Part shown: positions 44,547-52,741 of the stretch, piece after piece
How positions within the stretch are numbered: the stretch's first letter is position 1
Layout: each line of letters opens with the position of its first letter
Source of the DNA: Micromonospora rifamycinica
GTDB lineage: Bacteria > Actinomycetota > Actinomycetes > Mycobacteriales > Micromonosporaceae
DNA: 64,000 nt
Assembly: GCF_900090265.1 (NCBI RefSeq)
Contig: NZ_LT607752.1
Span: 6,392,001 to 6,456,000 of the forward strand
Direction of reading: 5' to 3'
The notes under the pieces: model-generated
What the model saw: the letters and a program-made list of their open reading frames with translations, nothing else
Databases searched by the model: none
Told to the model about the DNA's origin: nothing
Program-made: the position numbers and the translations under genes

Positions 44547-45008
44547 ATGCGAGTCCGGAAACTGTTAGCCACCCTGGCGATCGCCTTCTCGGTGGTCGCC
44601 GGCACGATGGTGGTCACGTCGGCTCCGGCCCAGGCCGGCACCTGCGGCACACCGTACTGCGGTGGCGTCGTGGTCAGCCGGGGAGCGAGCGTCGGCTTCA
44701 AGGTGGCGAACACCTGGTGTTCGTCTCTCGGGGCGTTCTACGTCGGCAACAAGCTGTCCTGTGTGAGCAAGCCGGACAACTGGTATGCGTGGAATGCCGA
44801 CGCCACCCTGAACCCGGGCCAGAATACGGCCAGCAGGACCACCTACTATTACGATGTGGACGCTTTCGCGATTCCGGCCGGCTGCCAGATGTGGTGGTAT
44901 TTCGGGGACAACACCCAGGGTCTGCAAACCGATCAGGCCGGCAGTGTGCGTAAGTGGTTCCGGATCGCCGACGGGGCACGGGTGAGCGTGACGCGCGTCA
45001 GTTGCTGA
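44547..45008 (+). CDS. Small secreted cysteine-rich protein, function unknown
   Basis: 153 aa. A clean signal peptide ends at AQA (residue 30). The 123-aa mature protein has six Cys, which suits three disulfides, and is rich in Gly/Ser/Asn/Tyr/Trp, suggesting a compact extracellular beta fold (CGTPYCGGVVVSRG, WCSSLGAFYVGNKLSC, GCQMWWYFG). ATG 44547 has GGGGGAAAG upstream. I recognise no family. It is monocistronic, with an unusually long upstream region. Possible roles are antimicrobial or cell-surface, but nothing in the sequence proves one. Confidence 0.72.
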   Translation: MRVRKLLATLAIAFSVVAGTMVVTSAPAQAGTCGTPYCGGVVVSRGASVGFKVANTWCSSLGAFYVGNKLSCVSKPDNWYAWNADATLNPGQNTASRTTYYYDVDAFAIPAGCQMWWYFGDNTQGLQTDQAGSVRKWFRIADGARVSVTRVSC

Positions 45009-45245
45009 CGCGACCGGGTGGGCCACGCTGCCACCGGGGCACCCCCGGCGGCGGGGCCGGTTGACGGCCGGGTCCGATCCAGCGTGTGTTCCGCCGCGGC
45101 CGGCGGGTCTCCGGTGCCCGGCTCCTTCGAGTGGGAGGAGTCGGGTGCCGAGGGGCTCGCCGGCCGGTGCGGCGGTGACGCGGCGCAGCGAACCGACCGA
45201 CGCTGGGTGCAAGCACGCGTACGCTGGACGTACGTATGAAAAGGG

Positions 45246-45328
45246 TGCCGGGAGCGGGATTCGAACCCGCAAGCCCTTTCGGGCAGAAGTGTTTGAGACT
45301 TCCGTGTATGCCGTTCCACCATCCCGGC
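45246..45328 (-). tRNA. tRNA-Leu (anticodon CAA)
   Basis: 83 nt, class II. The acceptor GCCGGGA pairs with TCCCGGC. The anticodon stem GAAGT/ACTTC encloses loop CTCAAAC, giving anticodon CAA (reads UUG). The long variable arm is GCCC-GAAA-GGGC. The T arm is GCGGG-TTCGAAT-CCCGC. A discriminator A precedes CC-C, so the CCA end is not fully encoded. TACAGT on the same strand (45353-45358) is a plausible -10, giving an 18-nt 5' leader. Confidence 0.95.
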
Positions 45329-45364
45329 GTCACCCCGAGGGGCGCGTGGCTCACTGTACCCGAC

Positions 45365-45370
45365 TAGGCT
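45365..45370 (+). promoter_or_regulatory. Putative -10 box (TAGGCT) for the PdtaR-like gene
   Basis: TAGGCT suits an actinobacterial -10. Transcription would start near 45377, ahead of the candidate starts at 45382, 45406 and 45424. It lies back to back with the tRNA promoter. Confidence 0.35.
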
Positions 45371-45423
45371 CATGCGGGAGCATGGGTGGTAGCCGTGTGG
45401 GATCTATGGTGGGGGTAGGGCTG

Positions 45424-46047
45424 GTGGCCGAGACGCAGACGGATGCCGAGCGCAGGCGGGTGTTGATCGCCGAGGACGAGGCGCTCATCCGACTGGACCT
45501 GGCCGAGATGCTGGTCGAGGAGGGTTACGAGGTCGTCGGCGAGGCCGGGGACGGCGAGACCGCCGTCCGGCTGGCCGAGGAGCTCAAGCCCGATCTGGTC
45601 ATCCTCGACATCAAGATGCCGATCATGGACGGGTTGGCCGCCGCCGAGCGGATCGCCGGCGCCCGGATCGCCCCGGTGATCATCCTGACCGCGTTCAGCC
45701 AGCGTGACCTGGTGGAGCGGGCGCGGGCCGCCGGGGCGATGGCCTACCTGGTCAAGCCGTTCCAGAAGAGCGACCTGGTGCCGGCGGTCGAGATCGCCCT
45801 GTCCCGCTACTCCGAGCTGGCCGCCCTGGAGGCGGAGGTGGCCGGGCTCACCGACCGGCTGGAGATCCGCAAGACGGTCGAGCGCGCCAAGGGCGCGCTG
45901 ATGACGACGTACGGGATGACCGAGCCGCAGGCGTTCAAGTGGATCCAGCGCACCGCGATGGACCACCGGATGACCATGAAGGAGGTCGCCGAGCGGATTC
46001 TCGCCGAGACCGCCGGTGGTGACGTCGCGGAGCAGCCCGCCTCCTGA
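45424..46047 (+). CDS. pdtaR: Response regulator with ANTAR RNA-binding domain (PdtaR-like)
   Basis: 207 aa. Receiver domain about 12-130 (RVLIAEDEALIRLDLAEML, phospho-Asp in LVILDIKMP, TAFSQRDLVERARAAGAMAYLVKPF). The ANTAR domain occupies about 140-200 (RLEIRKTVERAKGALM, TEPQAFKWIQRTAMDHRMTM). It closely follows Mycobacterium tuberculosis PdtaR (Rv1626), whose partner PdtaS phosphorylates it. ANTAR binds paired RNA hairpins and blocks terminators. No kinase gene adjoins. Three in-frame starts exist: ATG 45382, ATG 45406 and GTG 45424. I chose the last for AGGG spacing and normal length, but the start is uncertain. Confidence 0.92.
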   Translation: MAETQTDAERRRVLIAEDEALIRLDLAEMLVEEGYEVVGEAGDGETAVRLAEELKPDLVILDIKMPIMDGLAAAERIAGARIAPVIILTAFSQRDLVERARAAGAMAYLVKPFQKSDLVPAVEIALSRYSELAALEAEVAGLTDRLEIRKTVERAKGALMTTYGMTEPQAFKWIQRTAMDHRMTMKEVAERILAETAGGDVAEQPAS

Positions 46048-46095
46048 TCCGCCCGTCGGGGGCGTGCACGGGTGACCGTCAGTCGTGCCGATCGA

Positions 46096-46101
46096 TACGC
46101 T
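46096..46101 (+). promoter_or_regulatory. Putative -10 box (TACGCT) for the leaderless lipoprotein gene
   Basis: TACGCT ends 7 nt before ATG 46109. Confidence 0.5.
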
Positions 46102-46108
46102 CTGGGGC

Positions 46109-47290
46109 ATGTCTGCTCAGCGCGTACGGGTCGGGTCCGCGGTGGCCGCCGCGACCGTGGTGCTCCTCGCCGGGTGCTGGTCGGCTCCGCAGGCCGCGCC
46201 CGCGGCGCCGCTGCGCCCCGGCTGGCAGGCGGTGACCCTGCCCGTCCCGCCGGGCACCCCCGGCCGGCTGCTGCTGCGGGACGTGGCGCAGTGCGGCGGG
46301 CGCTGGTTCGCGGTGGGCGCGGTCGCCGACGCGGCGGGCGCGACCCGGCCGGCGGCGTGGTCCAGCCCGGACACGGCGACGTGGACGCCGCTGCGGCTGA
46401 CGGCGCGCAGCGCGTACGGCGCCGAGAACGTGCTGACGGCGGCGGCCTGCCGCAACGGGCTGTTGGCGGCGGTGGGCGCGAAGAGCGGCGGTGTGCACGG
46501 CAACCCCCGGATCAGCACCTGGCGACAGCTCGCCGACGGCACGGCGGTGGAGGTGCCCGCGGAGTTCGAGGTGTTCGGCGGCCCGGACGCGGTGAACGTG
46601 GGGCGGATCGCGGGGGGTCCGGCGGGGTGGCTGATCGCCGGCAACCGGGGCACCGGGGCGGCCGTCTGGTCGTCCGCCGACGCGACGGAGTTCCAGCTGG
46701 TCAGCGGCGTGGCCCCGTTGGCGTCGGACGCGGCGGGGCGCAGCTGGGCGGCGGACGCGGCAGCCACCGCCTCGGGGTGGGTGCTGGTCGGCTCGCTGCG
46801 GTCGCCGGGGCGGCCGGGTGGGGATCCGGCGGTGTGGACGTCGCCGGACGGGCGGGCCTGGCAGCGGCGGGTCCTGCCGGACGCGGCCCCGCCGGGCGAT
46901 CTGCAGCGGGTGGTCGCGGTGGGGGACCGGCTGGTCGGGCTGGGCCGGCGCGGTGACTCGTTGGCGGCCTGGACCGCCGGCCCCGAGGGGGCGCAGTGGC
47001 GCCCCGGCGGATCGCTGCCGGCGGCGGCAGGTGGCCCGACGGCGCAGGTAGCGGCGCTGGCGTCGACCGGCGGCGGGGTGGCGGCGGTGGTGTCGACACC
47101 CACCGGCGTCACCGGGTGGTTCTCCCCGGACGCAGGTGGGTGGTCGGCCGTCGAGGTGCCGCGCCCGTTGCCGGGCGGGGCGGACCGGTCGGTCGCCCTG
47201 GCCGGCTCGGCGGACCGCCTGGTCCTGGCGGCGGACGACGCGGAGGGCGGCTCCCTGTGGACGGCGCAGGCCCCGGGCCGGCCCGGGTGA
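46109..47290 (+). CDS. Lipoprotein with beta-propeller-like WSSxDxxxW repeats
   Basis: 393 aa. A lipobox LLAGC (Cys23) marks a lipid-anchored exported protein. Repeated W-(S/T)-(S/P)-D-x(4-8)-W segments (AAWSSPDTATW, AVWSSADATEF, AVWTSPDGRAW, GWFSPDAGGW) spaced every 45-80 residues suggest a beta-propeller of the sialidase/YCF48 kind. No catalytic motif is evident. ATG 46109 is supported by TACGCT 7 nt upstream; an ATG at 46085 is less likely. It is downstream of the PdtaR-like gene with a 61-nt gap. The ligand or partner is unknown. Confidence 0.75.
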   Translation: MSAQRVRVGSAVAAATVVLLAGCWSAPQAAPAAPLRPGWQAVTLPVPPGTPGRLLLRDVAQCGGRWFAVGAVADAAGATRPAAWSSPDTATWTPLRLTARSAYGAENVLTAAACRNGLLAAVGAKSGGVHGNPRISTWRQLADGTAVEVPAEFEVFGGPDAVNVGRIAGGPAGWLIAGNRGTGAAVWSSADATEFQLVSGVAPLASDAAGRSWAADAAATASGWVLVGSLRSPGRPGGDPAVWTSPDGRAWQRRVLPDAAPPGDLQRVVAVGDRLVGLGRRGDSLAAWTAGPEGAQWRPGGSLPAAAGGPTAQVAALASTGGGVAAVVSTPTGVTGWFSPDAGGWSAVEVPRPLPGGADRSVALAGSADRLVLAADDAEGGSLWTAQAPGRPG

Positions 47291-47419
47291 GCGGTCCGTC
47301 AGCTGTCTCCGAGGGGTGCCGAATGCCCGGTTTCACCCTCGTCCCGGGCGTTCTGTTACAGCACTCCGGTGAAATCGGCCACTCAACGTAACGGTTAGGT
47401 CAACCCGGCTTCGTAGGTC

Positions 47420-47449
47420 TTACGGCGTGCCCCGCTGGTGGGATAACGT
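47420..47449 (+). promoter_or_regulatory. Putative promoter of the liv operon
   Basis: TTACGG (47420-47425), 18-nt spacer, TAACGT (47444-47449), about 100 nt before GTG 47553. The 262-nt gap upstream of the operon otherwise shows no gene. Confidence 0.4.
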
Positions 47450-47552
47450 CCCGCCCCAGACCGGGTACGCGGTCAGTTCGAGCACCCCCGCAAGGGCCAA
47501 TTTCCAATTCGCGGCGGGCGTTCGGGCTTTGGGACTGAGGAGGGTACGAGCC

Positions 47553-48722
47553 GTGAGGCAGAAGCTCGCACGGGTGCTCGGTGGCGTTGCCATCGGCGCG
47601 CTCGTTATCAGTGGCACGGCCGCGTGTAAGGCCGACAGTGGCAGCGAAGGTAGCAGCGGGAACTCGGCGGCCTGCGACCTCAAGATCGGCTTCTTCGGCC
47701 CGTTGACCGGCGACGCCGCGGGTCTCGGTATTCACATGCGCAACGGCACCAAGCTGGCGATCGACCAGTACAACAAGGACAACGCGGACTGCAAGGTCAA
47801 CCTGTCCGAGTACGACTCGCAGGGTGACCCGGCCAAGGCCCCGGCCCTGGCGCAGCAGGCGGTGGGCGACACCAAGGTCGTCGGCATGATCGGCCCGGCG
47901 TTCTCGGGCGAGTCCGAGGTGGCCGACCCGATCTTCGAAGAGGCCGGCCTGCCGATCATCACCCCGTCGGCGACCCGTCCGAGCCTGAGCACCAAGGGCT
48001 GGAAGATCTTCCACCGGGGTGTCGGCAACGACACCTCCCAGGGTCCGGCCGCCGGCCGGTACATCAAGAACGTGCTGAAGTCGGACAAGGTCTACGTCGT
48101 CGACGACCAGTCGGCGTACGGCGCGGGCCTGGTGGACGAGGTCAAGAAGGTCCTCGGCACCGTGGCGGGCGAGGACAAGGTCCAGGTCAAGCAGACCAAC
48201 TTCTCCGCGGTCGTCACCAAGATCGTCGGCAGCGGCGCGAACGTCCTGTTCTTCGGTGGCTACTACACCGAGGCGGGCCTGCTGCTCAAGCAGCTCAAGG
48301 GTGCCGGCTGGAAGGGCACCATGGTGGCCGGTGACGGCGTCAACGACGCCAACTTCGTCAAGGTCGCCGGTCAGCAGGTCGCTGAGGGCACCGTCCTGAC
48401 CTGCCCCTGCGCCCCGGCCACCGCGGCCAAGGGCACCTTCGTGACCGACTACAAGGCGGCCTTCGAGAACGCCGAGCCGGGCACCTACGCCGACGTGTCG
48501 TACGACATCACGAAGATCTTCCTTGAGGGCATCAAGAGCGGCAAGGCGTCCCGTGCCGACCTGCTGGCCTTCGTGAAGTCCTACAACAAGGCCGGTGGCG
48601 CCACCGGTGTCACCTACAAGTTCGAGCCCACCGGTGAGCTGGACCCTGCCCAGGTGCTGGTCTGGGCGTTCAAGGTCAACGCGGGCCAGGTCGTTCCGGA
48701 CATCGAGATCCCGAAGGCCTGA
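47553..48722 (+). CDS. livK: Branched-chain amino-acid ABC transporter substrate-binding lipoprotein
   Basis: 389 aa. A lipobox SGTAAC (Cys25) gives a membrane-tethered binding protein. The type I periplasmic-binding fold of LivJ/LivK runs about 43-385: LKIGFFGPLTGDAAGLG, VVGMIGPAFSGESEVADPIF, ITPSATRPSLS, then VYVVDDQSAYGAGLVDE. It captures leucine/isoleucine/valine or similar and feeds the LivHMGF pump encoded next. GTG 47553 has GAGGAGGG 9 nt upstream. An attenuator-like hairpin separates it from livH, which would raise its level over the membrane parts. Confidence 0.94.
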   Translation: MRQKLARVLGGVAIGALVISGTAACKADSGSEGSSGNSAACDLKIGFFGPLTGDAAGLGIHMRNGTKLAIDQYNKDNADCKVNLSEYDSQGDPAKAPALAQQAVGDTKVVGMIGPAFSGESEVADPIFEEAGLPIITPSATRPSLSTKGWKIFHRGVGNDTSQGPAAGRYIKNVLKSDKVYVVDDQSAYGAGLVDEVKKVLGTVAGEDKVQVKQTNFSAVVTKIVGSGANVLFFGGYYTEAGLLLKQLKGAGWKGTMVAGDGVNDANFVKVAGQQVAEGTVLTCPCAPATAAKGTFVTDYKAAFENAEPGTYADVSYDITKIFLEGIKSGKASRADLLAFVKSYNKAGGATGVTYKFEPTGELDPAQVLVWAFKVNAGQVVPDIEIPKA

Positions 48723-48757
48723 CCGGTTCGCCGGTCCCGCCAGGGATACCAGACGAC

Positions 48758-48784
48758 GCGGCCGGGAGTGACCCTCCCGGCCGC
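48758..48784 (+). terminator. Intra-operon attenuator/terminator hairpin
   Basis: A perfect 11-bp stem GCGGCCGGGAG/CTCCCGGCCGC with a 5-nt loop between livK and livH, followed by a CTCGTTTG tract. It is likely partial, to give surplus binding protein. Confidence 0.6.
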
Positions 48785-48813
48785 CTCGTTTGGCCGCACA
48801 GTTGGAGCCCTAC

Positions 48814-49764
48814 TTGAACTTCGATGAGTTGCTCGGGAACTTCCCGGCTCTGACCATCACCGGGCTGGAACAGGGCGCGATCTACGCCCTGGTGGCCCTC
48901 GGATACACCCTGGTCTATGGCGTTCTGCGCCTGATCAACTTCGCCCACTCCGAGGTCTTCATGGTCGGCACCTTCACCGCCCTGTGGACCTGGGAGGCCC
49001 TCGGCTACGACCAGAACTCCCCCTCGCCGGCCATCGGGCCACTGGTGCTCGCGCTGGTCGCCGGACTGATCGTGGCGGGGGTCGCCTCCGCGGCGACCGC
49101 CGTGACCGTGGAGCTGGTCGCCTACCGGCCGCTGCGGCGGCGCAACGCGCCCCCGCTGGCCTTCCTCATCACCGCGATCGGCGCGTCGTTCGTGCTCGCC
49201 GAGTCGTTCGGCATCGGCACCCGCCGGGCCCCGTTCGGCATGCCGACGCTGCTGCCCTCCGAGACGGTGTTCACCGTCTTCGGTGCCAGCGTGACCAACA
49301 TCCAGCTGCTCATCCTCGGGGTGACGCTGGTGATGATGATCGGCCTGGACCAGTTCGTGAACCGCAGCCGGCTCGGCCGCGGCATCCGGGCGGTGGCCCA
49401 GGACGCGGACACCGCCGCCCTGATGGGCGTCAACAAGAACCGGGTGATCCTGCTGGTGTTCGTGCTCGGTGGCCTGATGGCCGGCGTCGCGGCCCTGCTG
49501 TGGAACGTCCGTTACGGCTACACGAAGTTCAACGTGGGCTTCCTGATCGGGCTCAAGGCGTTCGCCGCGGCGGTGCTCGGCGGCATCGGCAACCTCCGCG
49601 GCGCGCTGCTCGGCGGCCTGCTGCTCGGGGTGGCGGAGAACTACGCCGCGGGCCTGTTCGGCGGAGACTGGAAGGACTTCACCGGTTTCGTGCTGCTCAT
49701 CGTGCTGCTGATGTTCCGGCCCACCGGCCTGCTCGGCGAATCTCTCGGGAGGGCGCGCGCATGA
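48814..49764 (+). CDS. livH: Branched-chain amino-acid ABC transporter permease
   Basis: 316 aa with about eight TM helices. LivH landmarks: QGAIYALVALGYTLVYGVLR at the start, LINFAHSEVFMVGTF, and the EAA loop DADTAALMGVNKNRVILLVF that contacts the ATPases. The TTG at 48814 is chosen because GGAG lies 6 nt before it; TTG 48790 is the longer choice with no ribosome site. Its stop overlaps the livM start by 4 nt (ATGA). It forms the membrane channel with LivM. Confidence 0.92.
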   Translation: MNFDELLGNFPALTITGLEQGAIYALVALGYTLVYGVLRLINFAHSEVFMVGTFTALWTWEALGYDQNSPSPAIGPLVLALVAGLIVAGVASAATAVTVELVAYRPLRRRNAPPLAFLITAIGASFVLAESFGIGTRRAPFGMPTLLPSETVFTVFGASVTNIQLLILGVTLVMMIGLDQFVNRSRLGRGIRAVAQDADTAALMGVNKNRVILLVFVLGGLMAGVAALLWNVRYGYTKFNVGFLIGLKAFAAAVLGGIGNLRGALLGGLLLGVAENYAAGLFGGDWKDFTGFVLLIVLLMFRPTGLLGESLGRARA

Positions 49765-50915
49765 CCGCCACCGTGAACAAGGGCCGGCTCTCCGGCGCCA
49801 AGGGGCGCTGGGCGGCCATGCCGAAGCAGATCCGCTGGGCCGGGATCGCGGCCCTGGTCGTCCTGCTCTACATCCTGCCCAACAAGTGGTTCTACGAGTA
49901 CCTCGGCTTCCCCATCGGCAGCGAGTACTTCGCCCTCTACACCACCCGCTCGGACTTCGCGGGCGTGCTGTTCGACACCGCGGTCTTCGTGCTGCTGGCC
50001 GTGGGCCTGAACGTGGTGGTCGGCTTCGCCGGTCTGCTCGACCTCGGCTACTTCGGCTTCTACGCGCTCGGCGCGTACACGGTGGCGTTGTTGACCTCGC
50101 CGGAGAGCCGGCTGGGGACGAACTGGCCGTGGCTGGCGGCGGTGCCGATCGCGGTGATGGTCGCGATGGTCTCCGGTGTCATCCTCGGCGGCCCGACGCT
50201 GCGGCTGCGGGGCGACTACCTGGCCATCGTGACGCTCGGCTTCGCCGAGATGATCAGGCTCTACGCGGCCCGCAACGAGGGTGTGCTCCAGGGTCAGCGG
50301 GGCATCCCGGCGATCCCGCACCCGCCGGGCACCGGCTCGGACGGCAAGCCGCTGTTCGGCGTGGTGGACTCCCGCCCCTACTACTGGCTGCTGCTGACGC
50401 TGATCCTCCTGGTCATCGTGCTGGTCCGGAACCTGGCCAACAGCCGGGTCGGCCGGGCCTGGGTGGCGACCCGGGAGGACGAGGACGCGGCCGAGGTGAT
50501 GGGCGTGCCGACGTTCAAGTACAAGCTGTGGGCGTTCGCGATCGGGGCGGCGGTGGCCGGCCTGACCGGTGCGGTCTTCGCCGGCAAGCAGACGTTCATC
50601 AACTCTGACCAGTTCGTGCTGGAGAGCTCCATCCTGGTGCTCGCCGCGGTCATCCTGGGCGGCGCCGGCAACATCAAGGGCGCCATCGTCGGCGGCGCGA
50701 TCACCTGGTACCTGCCGGAGTGGCTGCGTGGTGTCGGCGACCTGATCGGGGTGGAGTTCGACGCGGCGGAGTACCGGATCCTGATCTTCGGCCTGGTCAT
50801 CATCGTGATGATGATCTTCCGACCGCAGGGTATCGTGCCCAACCGGCGGCGGGCGGCGGAGTTCGCCGACCGGCGCCAGGAGGCGGTTCCGCAGGAGAAG
50901 GTGCCCAGTGAGTGA
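49761..50915 (+). CDS. livM: Branched-chain amino-acid ABC transporter permease
   Basis: 384 aa. A hydrophilic N-terminus (1-25) is followed by about nine to ten TM helices. LivM landmarks are LLAVGLNVVVGFAGLLDLGY, TLRLRGDYLAIVTLGFAEMIR and the EAA loop REDEDAAEVMGVPTFKYKLW. Overlaps livH (ATGA) and, by 8 nt, livG. With LivH it forms the transmembrane path, powered by LivG and LivF. The length is normal. Confidence 0.93.
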   Translation: MTATVNKGRLSGAKGRWAAMPKQIRWAGIAALVVLLYILPNKWFYEYLGFPIGSEYFALYTTRSDFAGVLFDTAVFVLLAVGLNVVVGFAGLLDLGYFGFYALGAYTVALLTSPESRLGTNWPWLAAVPIAVMVAMVSGVILGGPTLRLRGDYLAIVTLGFAEMIRLYAARNEGVLQGQRGIPAIPHPPGTGSDGKPLFGVVDSRPYYWLLLTLILLVIVLVRNLANSRVGRAWVATREDEDAAEVMGVPTFKYKLWAFAIGAAVAGLTGAVFAGKQTFINSDQFVLESSILVLAAVILGGAGNIKGAIVGGAITWYLPEWLRGVGDLIGVEFDAAEYRILIFGLVIIVMMIFRPQGIVPNRRRAAEFADRRQEAVPQEKVPSE

Positions 50916-51828
50916 TCCGCAGATGAAAAGCGAGCGCGACGCCAGCAGCGACCGCGACGTGGTCGCCGACGGCCGCAGCACCGTCGGGGTGCCGCCGGAG
51001 CCCGGTTCCGGTGCCCCGACGGCGGCCACCCCGGCGGGGCGGGACGCCGCCGGGCGGGAACCGCTGCTGGAGGTCGACGACGTCACCCTGCGCTTCGGTG
51101 GTGTGGTCGCCCTCGACAAGGTCAACTTCACCCTCTACCGGGGGGAGATCCTCGGCCTGATCGGCCCCAACGGCGCCGGCAAGACGACCTGCTTCAACGC
51201 GATGACCGGCGTCTACCGGCCCACCGAGGGCGAGATCCGGTTCAAGGGGCAGCGCACCAACGGCAAGCGGCGGTCCTGGATCACCAAGGCCGGCATCGCC
51301 CGGACGTTCCAGAACATCCGGCTGTTCCCCGAGATGACGGCGCTGGAGAACGTGATGGTGGGCACGGACGTCCACCACAAGACCAGCGTCATCGCGGCCA
51401 TGCTCCGGCTGCCGCGGCACTGGCGGGAGGAGCGGGAGGGCCGGGAGAAGGCGTACGAGCTGCTGCGGTTCGTGGGCATCGAACGGCGCGCGAACGACCT
51501 GTCCCGCAACCTGTCGTACGGTGAGCAGCGCCGGCTGGAGATCGCCCGGGCTCTCGCGACCGACCCCGCCCTGCTCTGCCTGGACGAGCCGGCCGCCGGC
51601 TTCACCCCGGCGGAGAAGGAGGAGCTGCTCGGCCTGATCCGCATGATCCGCGACAAGGGCATCACCGTGCTGCTGATCGAGCACGACATGCGGCTGGTGA
51701 TGGGCGTGACCGACCGGATCGTCGTGCTGGAGTTCGGCAAGAAGATCGCCGAGGGCCTGCCGGCCGAGGTCCGGGACGACCCGAAGGTGATCGCCGCGTA
51801 CCTGGGGGTGCCGACCGATGCTGCTTGA
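50908..51828 (+). CDS. livG: Branched-chain amino-acid ABC transporter ATP-binding protein LivG
   Basis: 306 aa. A 50-aa hydrophilic extension precedes the ABC domain: Walker A GPNGAGKTT, Q-loop in ARTFQNIRLF, signature LSYGEQRRLEIARAL, Walker B LLCLDEPAAG and switch His in IEHDMRLV. The LivG-specific C-terminus follows. GTG 50908 overlaps livM by 8 nt; the stop overlaps livF by 11 nt. It energises uptake with LivF. Confidence 0.93.
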   Translation: MSDPQMKSERDASSDRDVVADGRSTVGVPPEPGSGAPTAATPAGRDAAGREPLLEVDDVTLRFGGVVALDKVNFTLYRGEILGLIGPNGAGKTTCFNAMTGVYRPTEGEIRFKGQRTNGKRRSWITKAGIARTFQNIRLFPEMTALENVMVGTDVHHKTSVIAAMLRLPRHWREEREGREKAYELLRFVGIERRANDLSRNLSYGEQRRLEIARALATDPALLCLDEPAAGFTPAEKEELLGLIRMIRDKGITVLLIEHDMRLVMGVTDRIVVLEFGKKIAEGLPAEVRDDPKVIAAYLGVPTDAA

Positions 51829-52528
51829 GATCAAGGACCTGACCCTGCTCTACGGGCGCATCCAGGCCCTGCACGGGATCAGCCTGGTGGTCAACGAGGG
51901 CGAGGTGGTCGCGCTCATCGGCGCCAACGGCGCGGGCAAGACCACCACGATGCGGGCGATCTCCGGGCTGCGTCCGGTGGCCGAGGGCTCGATCGTCTTC
52001 GACGGCACCGACGTCACCCGGATGCGCGCCGACCTGCGGGTGACCCGGGGGATCGGGCAGGCACCGGAGGGCCGGGGCGTGTTCCCGGGCATGACGGTGC
52101 TGGAGAACCTGGAGATGGGGGCGTACACCCGGCGTGACCGGCCGGAGATCGCCAAGGACCTGGCCATGGTGCTGGACCTCTTCCCCCGGCTGGCCGAACG
52201 GCGCAAGCAGGCCGGCGGCACCCTCTCCGGCGGCGAGCAGCAGATGCTGGCCGTGGGGCGGGCGCTGATGGCCCGGCCCCGGCTGCTGCTGCTCGACGAG
52301 CCGTCGATGGGGCTCGCGCCGAAGCTGATCCAGCAGATCTTCGAGATCATCACCCGGATCAACGAGCAGGGCACCACGATCCTGCTCGTGGAGCAGAACG
52401 CCCAGCAGGCGCTCTCCCGCGCCCACCGGGGCTACGTGCTGGAGACCGGGCGGATCGTGAAGGAGGGCTCCGGTCAGGAGCTGCTGCACGACCCGGCGGT
52501 CAAGGAGGCGTACCTCGGCGTCGCCTGA
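51818..52528 (+). CDS. livF: Branched-chain amino-acid ABC transporter ATP-binding protein LivF
   Basis: 236 aa, the typical LivF length. Walker A GANGAGKTT, signature LSGGEQQMLAVGRAL, Walker B LLLLDEPSMG, and His in the LVEQNAQQAL D-loop region (the His of LivG is replaced by Gln/Asn as is usual in LivF). ATG 51818 overlaps livG by 11 nt. Last gene of the operon; a terminator hairpin follows at 52541. Confidence 0.94.
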   Translation: MLLEIKDLTLLYGRIQALHGISLVVNEGEVVALIGANGAGKTTTMRAISGLRPVAEGSIVFDGTDVTRMRADLRVTRGIGQAPEGRGVFPGMTVLENLEMGAYTRRDRPEIAKDLAMVLDLFPRLAERRKQAGGTLSGGEQQMLAVGRALMARPRLLLLDEPSMGLAPKLIQQIFEIITRINEQGTTILLVEQNAQQALSRAHRGYVLETGRIVKEGSGQELLHDPAVKEAYLGVA

Positions 52529-52540
52529 ACCCGCTCCACC

Positions 52541-52579
52541 CGGCTGCCGTCCGTCCCCTCGCGGGGCGGACGGCAGCCG
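52541..52579 (+). terminator. Terminator of the liv operon
   Basis: A 13-bp perfect stem (CGGCTGCCGTCCG at 52541 with its complement at 52567-52579). The next stretch up to polA contains a degenerate direct repeat (CCGGTGCGGCCGGCCTCG, twice) and no gene. Confidence 0.7.
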
Positions 52580-52728
52580 CCGTCGTGGTGCCGGTGCCCC
52601 GGTGCGGCCGGCCTCGTGGTGCGGCTCCGCGAGCGCGCTGCGGCTCGGTGCCCCCGGTGCGGCCGGCCTCGCCGTGCCGCTCGGCGGCGCGGGCCGTGCC
52701 GAGCGGCGGGGTTGTCGGGGGTACGGAC

Positions 52729-52734
52729 TAGAGT
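52729..52734 (+). promoter_or_regulatory. Putative -10 box (TAGAGT) for leaderless polA
   Basis: TAGAGT ends 7 nt before GTG 52742. Confidence 0.5.
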
Positions 52735-52741
52735 CGCTGCC

